Below are positions 1-5,571 of a stretch of DNA of 7,836 nt, in pieces. The stretch comes from an uncultured Mycoplasmatota bacterium. GTDB lineage: Bacteria > Bacillota_I > Bacilli_A > RF39 > UBA660. Under the pieces are notes generated by a model that did not search any database, was not told the DNA's origin, and saw only the letters and a list, made by a program, of their open reading frames with translations. Position 1 is the stretch's first letter. Every line of letters starts with the position of its first letter. The DNA is taken from positions 1-7,836 of the forward strand of contig CAOJKG010000038.1 in assembly GCA_948437815.1 (NCBI GenBank). The letters run 5' to 3'. The position numbers were made by a program, and so were the translations under genes.

Positions 1-890
1 TTTTCTCCTAATAATTTTTTAAATACTTGGTAATATTTATGTAAATGTTTTATATTTTTAGAAGCAGATTTTTGAAGTACTTCTTGAACTTCAATTGGAA
101 TATTATCATTTTTAAAGAACATGTCTTTAGCCGATTTATATCCTCTTATCTTTGCTATACTACATTTTCGGCCCATAAAAGATATTAAATTACTACCTAA
201 TACTTTAGCATATTTAATTCTTTCTTTATTTAGATTTTCATAAGCACTTTTTCTTACTTGACGATCTTTACTACTTATATACTTTCGATAATTTCCTGTA
301 TTTAGTTTTACATCATTACCTTCTTCATCTTTAATTGTTCCATAATCTAGACAAGAATTTAACATAGTAGCAGATAGAGTTTCATAATTATGTATATCTT
401 TTGTTAAAACTGATATCATTTCTTCGGTTGCTGCATCTTTTACATATTTCTTTTCTTCTGCTAATTCTTCTAAAAAGTGTTCGTATTCTTTTAATCTTGA
501 ATCATTACTAATTAAGCTTTTTACATCAAACTTATCACTATGGATAATTTCAGGTGTTATAAAAGAAGTATTCTCACCAAATTCTGAGAATAAAGCTGAT
601 GCTTCTTGGAACATTTTATCATATTTATCATTTCCTAAATCTTCATCTTGCTTTAACATAGCATAAGCATATAAATTTTCAAATCTATTATTTAAATTGT
701 AATATTCATTTAAAAGATCATATAAATTTGTGCCTTCTAATATCTTACCTTTATATTTATTTAAACTTTTAGTCTGTTTTTTTGCCTCTTCTAATTCTTC
801 ATACCATAAATCATCTGTTTTAAACCACTTTGTTAAATCCCAACGATACTCTTCTGGTACTTCATTTCTGTTTTTATAATTGTATCCCAT
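1..890 (-). CDS. pepF: Oligoendopeptidase F (M3 family metallopeptidase), N-terminal part, truncated by window edge
   Basis: The frame is open from an ATG at 890-888 down to the left edge, giving 296 visible residues of a protein that is usually about 600. The opening (NRNEVPEEYRWDL, then a Trp/Phe and acidic stretch) is the standard start of PepF-type M3 peptidases. Around residues 200-235 the pattern DYGTIKDEEG, LNTGNYRKYI, SSKDRQVRKSAYENL matches the oligopeptidase F N-terminal domain, followed by the helical start of the M3 catalytic domain. The zinc-binding HEXXH motif would lie beyond the edge, so activity cannot be judged. Family role: cytoplasmic zinc peptidase that cuts short peptides. 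The gene lies 51 nt downstream of dnaK on the same strand, behind a small hairpin, so it may be read through from the heat-shock operon. The ribosome binding site is weak (GAGTGAG about 8 nt before ATG). The family call is firm; the link to heat shock is inference. Confidence 0.93.
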   Translation of the reverse strand, partial: MGYNYKNRNEVPEEYRWDLTKWFKTDDLWYEELEEAKKQTKSLNKYKGKILEGTNLYDLLNEYYNLNNRFENLYAYAMLKQDEDLGNDKYDKMFQEASALFSEFGENTSFITPEIIHSDKFDVKSLISNDSRLKEYEHFLEELAEEKKYVKDAATEEMISVLTKDIHNYETLSATMLNSCLDYGTIKDEEGNDVKLNTGNYRKYISSKDRQVRKSAYENLNKERIKYAKVLGSNLISFMGRKCSIAKIRGYKSAKDMFFKNDNIPIEVQEVLQKSASKNIKHLHKYYQVFKKLLGE

Positions 891-913
891 TACTTTTTCT
901 CACTCTCTAAAGA

Positions 914-935
914 AAGTTCTAGTTTCCTAGAACTT
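914..935 (-). terminator. Hairpin between dnaK and pepF; weak terminator or processing site
   Basis: A perfect 9-bp inverted repeat (arms AAGTTCTAG and CTAGAACTT) encloses four bases. In the minus-strand transcript the loop reads GAAA, a stable GNRA-type tetraloop. The arm is followed by TCTTTAG, a short and interrupted U-tract, so termination would probably be partial. It sits 6 nt after the dnaK stop codon and 23 nt before the pepF start. This suits either attenuation of pepF behind the heat-shock operon or protection of the hrcA-grpE-dnaK mRNA 3' end. The structure is read directly; the function is inferred. Confidence 0.55.
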
Positions 936-941
936 ATTTTC

Positions 942-2777
942 TTATTTTTCTTCGTAATTTGCCTCTGCTACATCATCATCTTTTTTGCTGTCTTTATTAT
1001 TTTCTTCTGTATTATCAGATGCTTGGTTTGCTTGGTTCGCTTTAGCTGCTTCTTCATATACTTTTGTAGCTAAACGCATAGCAACTTCATTTAAACTTTC
1101 AGTTTTTTTCTTAATGTCGTCTGTATCTGTTCCTTCTAAAGCTTTTTTCAACTCTTCAATTTTTTCTTCAGCTTCTTTTTTGTCTTTTTCATCAACTTTA
1201 TCGCCTAAATCTTTAAGAGCTTTTTCAGTAGAGAATACCATTGTATCTGCTTCATTACGTACCTCAGCTTCAGCTTTTCTTTTTTCATCAGCTTCTTTAT
1301 TGGCTTCAGCTTCTTTAACCATCTTATTAATTTCATCATCACTAAGATTTGTTGAAGATGTTATAGTAATTGATTGTTCTTTATTTGTTCCTAAATCTTT
1401 AGCTGTAACATTAACAATACCATTAGCATCAATATCAAATTTAACTTCAATTTGTGGTACGCCACGTGGTGCTGGTGGAATATTGTTAAGTTGGAAGTTT
1501 CCTAATGTCTTATTATCATAAGCCATTGGTCTTTCACCTTGTAACACGTGTATATCAACAGCTGGTTGATTATCAGCAGCAGTTGAGAATACTTGACTCT
1601 TACTTGTTGGAATAGTTGTATTTCTTGGTATTAATACTGTCATAACATTTCCTAAAGTCTCTAAGCCTAATGATAATGGAGTAACATCTAATAAAACAAT
1701 GTCTTCTACTTCACCAGTTAAAACGCCACCTTGAACAGCTGCACCCATAGCAACGACTTCATCTGGGTTAACGCTCTTGTTAGGTTCTTGGCCTAATTCC
1801 TTTTTAACTAATTCTTGAATATATGGTATACGAGTTGAACCACCAACTAATATTACTTTATTAATATCTTTAGCTGTTAATTTAGCATCTTTTAGAGCTT
1901 TACGAACAGAATCCATTGTAGAATCAAATAAGTCTCTATTTAAATCTTCAAACTTAGCTTTTGTAAGAGTTGTTTCAAAATGAACTGGTCCATCATCATT
2001 TTGAGCGATGAATGGTAAACTTATTGATGCAGTAGTCATACCTGATAAATCTTTTTTAGCTTTTTCAGCTGCATCTTTAATTCTTTGCATAGCCATTTTG
2101 TCTTTTGATAAATCTATACCATTTTCTTTTTTAAATTCATCAACTAAATAGTCCATAACACGTTTATCAAAATCGTCACCACCTAAACGATTGTTTCCAG
2201 TAGTTGATTTAACTTCAAATACTCCATCGCCAAGTTCTAGAATTGAAACGTCAAATGTTCCTCCTCCTAAATCATATACTAAAATAGTTTGAAGGGTGTC
2301 TTGTTTATCTAAACCATATGCTAGAGCTGCTGCTGTTGGTTCATTGATAATTCTTTCAACTTCTAAACCAGCAATTTTACCAGCATTCTTAGTAGCTTGA
2401 CGCTCAGCATCGTTGAAATATGCAGGAACTGTTATAACTGCTTTAGTTACTTTTTCTCCTAAATAGGCTTCTGCATCCTTCTTTAATTTACTTAATATTT
2501 TAGCAGAAATTTCTTCTGGTGTGTATTTTTTACCATTGGCTTCAACTTTTTCAGCTGTACCCATTTTTCTTTTAATAGAAGAAATTGTATTCTTAGCATT
2601 TGTAACAGCTTGGTTACGTGCTATTTGCCCTACCATTTCCTCTTCGCCTTTAAAAGCTACTACTGACGGAGTAGTACGTGCTCCTTCTGGGTTTGTAATA
2701 ACTTTTGGTTCGCCACCTTCTAATACTGCAACACAACTATTTGTTGTTCCTAAATCTATACCGATTATTTTTGCCAT
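942..2777 (-). CDS. dnaK: Molecular chaperone DnaK (Hsp70)
   Basis: A complete 611-residue Hsp70, the ATP-driven chaperone that binds exposed hydrophobic segments of cytoplasmic proteins with DnaJ and GrpE. Visible ATPase motifs are DLGTTNSC (8-15), VPAYFNDAERQA (117-128), NEPTAAALAYG (145-155), DLGGGTFDVS (169-178) and VGGSTRIP (311-318). The hydrophobic interdomain linker VLLD lies at 361-364, followed by the substrate-binding beta domain, a charged helical lid and a disordered tail rich in Asn, Asp and Lys ending NYEEK. Catalytic Lys69 and Thr174 correspond to E. coli K70 and T199. The ATPase domain lacks the roughly 24-residue segment after residue 74 that Gram-negative DnaK carries, as expected in Bacillota. 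The ATG at 2777 lies 2 nt after the grpE stop, with AAGGAG inside the grpE 3' end, so translation is probably coupled. Expression should follow the CIRCE promoter upstream of hrcA. The next gene is pepF, not dnaJ. Confidence 0.99.
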   Translation of the reverse strand: MAKIIGIDLGTTNSCVAVLEGGEPKVITNPEGARTTPSVVAFKGEEEMVGQIARNQAVTNAKNTISSIKRKMGTAEKVEANGKKYTPEEISAKILSKLKKDAEAYLGEKVTKAVITVPAYFNDAERQATKNAGKIAGLEVERIINEPTAAALAYGLDKQDTLQTILVYDLGGGTFDVSILELGDGVFEVKSTTGNNRLGGDDFDKRVMDYLVDEFKKENGIDLSKDKMAMQRIKDAAEKAKKDLSGMTTASISLPFIAQNDDGPVHFETTLTKAKFEDLNRDLFDSTMDSVRKALKDAKLTAKDINKVILVGGSTRIPYIQELVKKELGQEPNKSVNPDEVVAMGAAVQGGVLTGEVEDIVLLDVTPLSLGLETLGNVMTVLIPRNTTIPTSKSQVFSTAADNQPAVDIHVLQGERPMAYDNKTLGNFQLNNIPPAPRGVPQIEVKFDIDANGIVNVTAKDLGTNKEQSITITSSTNLSDDEINKMVKEAEANKEADEKRKAEAEVRNEADTMVFSTEKALKDLGDKVDEKDKKEAEEKIEELKKALEGTDTDDIKKKTESLNEVAMRLATKVYEEAAKANQANQASDNTEENNKDSKKDDDVAEANYEEK

Positions 2778-2779
2778 TT

Positions 2780-3370
2780 TTATTCACTCTCCTTTTCGCT
2801 TACTTTAACCATGGCTGGTCTTATTAATCTATCATTATACATATATCCTTTTTGCAATACTTCAAGGACTGTATTTTCTTCTAATTCATTATTTACTTCA
2901 GTAACAACAGCATTCATTATATTAGGGTCAAATTCCTTATTTAAGCAATCTAGCTCTGTTATACCTTTGGAATTTAAAATTGATATTAGATTTTCATATA
3001 TCATATTAAATCCTTCTAAGAATTTTTCGCCGCCTTCAGTCTTTATTTTTAATGCTCTATCAAAATTATCTAATATTGGTAATAATTTCTCTACTAAATC
3101 ATAACCATCATATTTATAAAGACTTTGCATATCTAAATCATAACGACGACGCATATTTTGCATCTCGGCTGTTATTCTTAAAACTTTTTCTTTTAATTCT
3201 AAATTGGCACTTCTTAATTCTTCTTTTTCTTTGTCAAAAAACTTTTTCTTTTTTTCTTTCTTTTTATCCTCTTTAAGTGGAGCTTCTTCCATTACTAAGT
3301 CTTCACTATTTTCAATAGTTTCTTCACCCACTTTTGTTTCTTCTTCATTTTGTATTACTTGCTCTTCCAT
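2780..3370 (-). CDS. grpE: GrpE nucleotide exchange factor
   Basis: A 196-residue protein of normal GrpE length, the dimeric nucleotide exchange factor that releases ADP from DnaK. Residues 1-50 are acidic and then Lys-rich (a Lys run at 36-43) and look disordered. Residues 48-80 form the long dimer helix, ending NMRRRYDLD. The core motif LLPILDNFDRAL (96-107) follows, then GFNMIYENL (120-128). The C-terminal beta domain contains FDPNIMNAV (147-155), VLEVLQKGYMYNDRLIRPAMVKV and the end of the protein. In many homologues the position of Met152 is His (FDPxxHxAV). The ATG directly follows the hrcA TAA with no spacing (TAAATG). Its ribosome binding site, AAAGGTGA, lies in the last codons of hrcA, which implies translational coupling. 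It is transcribed with hrcA and dnaK. Identity is secure from motifs and context. Confidence 0.97.
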   Translation of the reverse strand: MEEQVIQNEEETKVGEETIENSEDLVMEEAPLKEDKKKEKKKKFFDKEKEELRSANLELKEKVLRITAEMQNMRRRYDLDMQSLYKYDGYDLVEKLLPILDNFDRALKIKTEGGEKFLEGFNMIYENLISILNSKGITELDCLNKEFDPNIMNAVVTEVNNELEENTVLEVLQKGYMYNDRLIRPAMVKVSEKESE

Positions 3371-4375
3371 TTATTCACCTTTTTCCTCTAGCCATTTATT
3401 TAATATATTTAATACTCCTACAACACGATCATATTCCATGCGCTTTGGTCCTATTATGGCAATAGTTCCTTCTTCGCCACCTAAATTATAATTAGTTTTA
3501 ATTACCGTAACATTGTCATCAAACTCATTTTCGCTTCCAATATAAATGTTAATGTTTTTATCTTCATCATCCTTGACTATTCTTCGAATAGAATTTTCAT
3601 CTTCTAATTTAGATATTAAACGTTTTATTTCATCAGAATCATTGTATTCTGGTTGAGCGAGCATTTTGGATTTACCTACAACATGAACATTTTCTTGGGT
3701 TTTGACAAAGTCATTAAAAGCTTCATAAAATATACCATATATAGCTTCATATTGTTCCATTTCTCGAGAAATTATTGGTTTTATTTCGTATTCAAGTCTT
3801 TCAGAGATATCTGGTATTGGTGTTCCTATTAACATCTTATTAATTATCTCACTTGTTTTCATTAGCTCTTTTAAATTGATATCTTTGGCAATGGTAAATT
3901 GTTTATTTTTTACAATACCTTTATCAGTACAAACTAATGCAACAATCTTATTATCTTCAAGTGGTATAATAGAAATTTGCTTTAAAGCATTATTAAAGCT
4001 TTCTTTTCCTAAAGATATACTTGTATAATTTGTTATATCACTAATAATTTCTAAACAAGCTGCGATAGCTTCACTAACTAGTAAGTTTTGATTAGAAAAG
4101 ATAGTCTGTAATTTTAACATATCTTCACCAGTTAGTTCTTTAGGCTTCATTAGATTTTCTACATAATATTTATATCCTCTTTCACTTGGAATACGTCCAC
4201 TTGAAATATGGTTTTTTTCTATAAATCCTAGACTTTCTAAAATAGCCATTTCATTTCTGATGGTGGCACTAGAACATTTAAATTTATCACATAAATGTTT
4301 AGAACCAATAGGCTTAGCTTCTTTTATATAGCCTTCAACTATTTCTTTTAAAAGTGCTTTTTGTCTTTCATCCAT
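3371..4375 (-). CDS. hrcA: Heat-inducible transcription repressor HrcA
   Basis: A complete 334-residue HrcA, near the family's usual length of about 340. The N-terminal winged helix-turn-helix (about 1-72) shows RQKALLKEIVEGYI, the Pro-Ile-Gly-Ser turn (22-25), the recognition segment SSATIRNEMAILESLGFI (35-52) and the wing SSGRIPSERGYKYYV (58-72). A central GAF-like/dimerisation region follows, and the C-terminus carries the family signature GPKRMEYDRVVGVL. HrcA binds CIRCE as a dimer; in B. subtilis its activity depends on the GroEL chaperonin, and heat titrates GroEL away. Here it is the first gene of its own operon and an exact-spacing CIRCE element lies 13 nt before its ATG, so autoregulation is strongly implied. 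The start is set by AAAGGTG 5 nt before ATG. Its stop codon abuts the grpE start. Confidence 0.98.
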   Translation of the reverse strand: MDERQKALLKEIVEGYIKEAKPIGSKHLCDKFKCSSATIRNEMAILESLGFIEKNHISSGRIPSERGYKYYVENLMKPKELTGEDMLKLQTIFSNQNLLVSEAIAACLEIISDITNYTSISLGKESFNNALKQISIIPLEDNKIVALVCTDKGIVKNKQFTIAKDINLKELMKTSEIINKMLIGTPIPDISERLEYEIKPIISREMEQYEAIYGIFYEAFNDFVKTQENVHVVGKSKMLAQPEYNDSDEIKRLISKLEDENSIRRIVKDDEDKNINIYIGSENEFDDNVTVIKTNYNLGGEEGTIAIIGPKRMEYDRVVGVLNILNKWLEEKGE

Positions 4376-4380
4376 GTTAT

Positions 4381-4387
4381 CACCTTT
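4381..4387 (-). promoter_or_regulatory. hrcA ribosome binding site next to CIRCE
   Basis: On the minus strand AAAGGTG lies 5 nt before the hrcA ATG. It begins one base after the CIRCE dyad, so a CIRCE stem in the mRNA would press directly on the ribosome entry site. Whether that affects translation is inference. Confidence 0.8.
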
Positions 4388-4388
4388 A

Positions 4389-4415
4389 TTAGCACTCTTT
4401 TTCTTTTAGTGCTAA
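4389..4415 (-). promoter_or_regulatory. CIRCE operator (HrcA binding site), promoter-proximal
   Basis: The plus strand shows TTAGCACTC, exactly 9 nt, then TAGTGCTAA. The consensus is TTAGCACTC-N9-GAGTGCTAA, so 17 of 18 arm bases match and only the first base of the second arm differs (T for G). The upstream arm overlaps the expected transcription start (near 4413) and the rest lies in the 5' untranslated region. This is the classic position for HrcA to block initiation, and the dyad would also form a stem at the mRNA 5' end. Confidence 0.97.
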
Positions 4416-4419
4416 TCTC

Positions 4420-4448
4420 ATTATAATATTATGCTTAGCACTTGTCAA
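4420..4448 (-). promoter_or_regulatory. Consensus sigma-A-type promoter of the hrcA-grpE-dnaK operon
   Basis: On the minus strand the -35 TTGACA (4448-4443) and -10 TATAAT (4425-4420) are both perfect consensus matches with a 17-nt spacer. Transcription should start near 4413, inside the proximal CIRCE arm. Such a strong promoter fits a unit controlled by repression rather than by an alternative sigma factor. Distal CIRCE-like bases overlap the -35 and the spacer. Confidence 0.95.
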
Positions 4449-4462
4449 TATATAACTGCTAA
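4435..4462 (-). promoter_or_regulatory. Second, degenerate CIRCE-like dyad over the -35
   Basis: The plus strand shows TTAGCACTT, 10 nt, then AACTGCTAA. The arms pair with each other at 8 of 9 positions. Against the CIRCE arms they match 8/9 and 7/9. The spacer is 10 nt instead of the usual 9. The -35 hexamer sits in its spacer and first arm base, so occupancy would block RNA polymerase. The dyad is read directly; that HrcA binds it is inference. Confidence 0.5.
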
Positions 4463-4490
4463 TTTGTCAAAACTTTTATTTTTTTAATTT

Positions 4491-4514
4491 AAAAACTTTA
4501 CCTTTTGGGTAAAG
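4491..4514 (-). terminator. Rho-independent terminator of the superoxide dismutase gene
   Basis: In the minus-strand transcript CTTTACC (4514-4508) pairs with GGTAAAG (4502-4496) around a 5-base loop (CAAAA), followed by TTTTT (4495-4491) and further AT-rich sequence. The stem begins 13 nt after the sod stop codon. Flanking AAAAACTT could lengthen or compete with the stem by pairing with AAGTTTTT. It separates sod from the heat-shock promoter about 40 nt further on. Confidence 0.85.
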
Positions 4515-4527
4515 CTTAAGTTTTTAT

Positions 4528-5124
4528 TTATTTCTCAAATAATTGATTGGCACGTTTAAAGTCCATTATTTCAAAAAAATTATCAATATATATTTCTTTT
4601 TTATTTTCGTAATTTAAATAATAGGCGTGTTCCCACATATCAATCCCAATTAAAGGAATAGTCCCGTAGCAATAAGGATTCGCTTGATTTTTTAAGTTAA
4701 TTATTTTTAATTTTCCATTATCCAGAACTAAAAATGTGTAACCTGATCCTTGTAATTTTAAAGCACTTTCTTTAAATCTTTTTTTAAATTCACTCATACT
4801 CCCAAATCTTTCATTAATTTTATTTTTTAAAAATATGTTTGGTTCTTCTTTATTTGGGCTCATACTATTAAAGTATATATAATGATTTATTACTCCGCCT
4901 AGATTAAATAATATTTCTTCCCTATTTTCTTTACTAAATTCATTTATATGATAGTTTAATTCAACTATACTATATTCATAATTATAGTTGTTCTTTATTA
5001 ATAATTCATTTAGTTTATCTAAATATTTCTTCTCGTGTTTTAAATGATGTAAACCTAATGTGTGTGTATCTATAAACGGTTCTAAGGCATCATAGCTATA
5101 CGGAAGTTTTTCTAATTTATACAA
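4528..5124 (-). CDS. sodA: Superoxide dismutase, Fe/Mn family
   Basis: A 198-residue enzyme that converts superoxide to oxygen and peroxide. From the TTG start (5124-5122) it begins MYKLEKLPYSYDALEP, as this family does. Metal ligands are His26 (in LHHLKH), His81 (in NHYIYF), and Asp162 and His166 (in DMWEHAYY). Other active-site residues are His30, gateway Tyr34, and Gln147 in NQANP, with Gly77 at the alternative Gln site; this Gln position is typical of Mn-type enzymes, though metal use cannot be settled. Oddities: His78 of the GGHxNH signature is Val, the Trp ending NHSLFW is Phe85, and the Trp pair of GSGWAW is Tyr129 and Phe131. A GTG at 5133 would add three residues but lacks a ribosome binding site, whereas AGGTG lies 6 nt before TTG. 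It has its own terminator and is divergent from the small membrane gene. The family call is secure; the gene symbol and metal are less so. Confidence 0.93.
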   Translation of the reverse strand: MYKLEKLPYSYDALEPFIDTHTLGLHHLKHEKKYLDKLNELLIKNNYNYEYSIVELNYHINEFSKENREEILFNLGGVINHYIYFNSMSPNKEEPNIFLKNKINERFGSMSEFKKRFKESALKLQGSGYTFLVLDNGKLKIINLKNQANPYCYGTIPLIGIDMWEHAYYLNYENKKEIYIDNFFEIMDFKRANQLFEK

Positions 5125-5130
5125 ATTTAT

Positions 5131-5135
5131 CACCT
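5131..5135 (-). promoter_or_regulatory. Ribosome binding site that fixes the sod start at TTG
   Basis: AGGTG on the minus strand lies 6 nt before TTG 5124-5122. Its last three bases form the GTG that would be the longer start, so that GTG is better read as part of the Shine-Dalgarno sequence. The same AGGTG core precedes hrcA and grpE. Confidence 0.75.
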
Positions 5136-5202
5136 ATTAAAGTGTATTCAAAAAACTTTTTATTAATAATACTATTTATTTTTTATAGTCATATATTCTA
5201 GT
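5136..5202. promoter_or_regulatory. Divergent intergenic region between sod and the small membrane gene
   Basis: Both genes must be started from this very AT-rich stretch. For sod, a weak candidate on the minus strand is ATGACT followed after 15 nt by TATTAT (about 5192-5166). For the plus-strand gene, TATAGT (5184-5189) or TATATT (5192-5197) could be a -10, but neither has a good -35. No operator-like dyad was found beyond a short A/T palindrome. Confidence 0.3.
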
Positions 5203-5571
5203 ATGGGTATTGGAATTAAGTTACAAAGAATTAATACAGAAGATTTTATTTGGGTGATATATTTCTTTATTGCTCTTTTTGCTATTATTTCGGATACTTA
5301 TGAAAAGAAGTTTTTAATAAATAATGATAAAAAAGCACAAAAAACATATAAAACAATTAATATAACCATTTTTATTGTGGCTCTTTTTATATATGTCTAT
5401 TTCGTTTTTATTAATTATCAAGATATAAATGAACTTAAGAGAGAAGCATCAAAAAAAGAAGTGCTTAATCAACATTTAAGTTTAATTTCAGCGCTTCTCT
5501 TTTTAGTTGGTGGTGCTATAGCTTTATATGTAGAACTTACAGGCGATACACCTGATGTTGAATTAGCGTAA
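5203..5571 (+). CDS. Small three-helix membrane protein of unknown function
   Basis: A 122-residue protein on the opposite strand to every other gene here. I do not recognise a family. Three hydrophobic segments are clear: about 15-30 (FIWVIYFFIALFAIIS), 51-71 and 91-110. A charged stretch YEKKFLINNDKKAQKTYK separates the first two, a Lys/Glu-rich loop (77-86) separates the last two, and the tail ELTGDTPDVELA is acidic. The alternation of hydrophobic and charged blocks, plus lack of a competing frame on the other strand, argue that it is real. The ATG at 5203 has no Shine-Dalgarno sequence, and the upstream in-frame stop at 5167 leaves no other ATG/GTG/TTG start, so it may be leaderless or nearly so. 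Three stops in a row (TAA TGA TAA) end it, and its last 9 nt overlap the deacetylase gene. It could act in envelope stress, but nothing in the sequence shows this. Confidence 0.75.
   Translation: MGIGIKLQRINTEDFIWVIYFFIALFAIISDTYEKKFLINNDKKAQKTYKTINITIFIVALFIYVYFVFINYQDINELKREASKKEVLNQHLSLISALLFLVGGAIALYVELTGDTPDVELA

Noticed and set aside
985..1521. 178-codon open frame on the plus strand opposite dnaK
   Set aside because: It is the antisense shadow of a certain dnaK coding region. Its Ser/Phe/Leu-rich product reflects reversed Lys/Glu codons, and it shows no domain or ribosome binding site.
2521..3491. Several plus-strand open frames opposite dnaK, grpE and hrcA
   Set aside because: All are antisense to confidently identified genes, overlap each other and have low-complexity Ser/Phe/Leu composition.
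4465..4470. A second TTGACA upstream of the heat-shock promoter
   Set aside because: No acceptable -10 lies 16-18 nt downstream, whereas the TTGACA at 4443-4448 pairs perfectly with TATAAT.
5160..5169. 10-bp palindrome TTATTAATAA in the divergent intergenic region
   Set aside because: Made only of A and T in a very AT-rich stretch, and matches no operator I know.
5440..5500. Inverted repeat AGAGAAGC...GCTTCTCT followed by a T-run inside the small membrane gene
   Set aside because: The arms are 45 nt apart and lie wholly within the coding sequence before the third membrane helix. It is too open and badly placed for a terminator; chance is likely.
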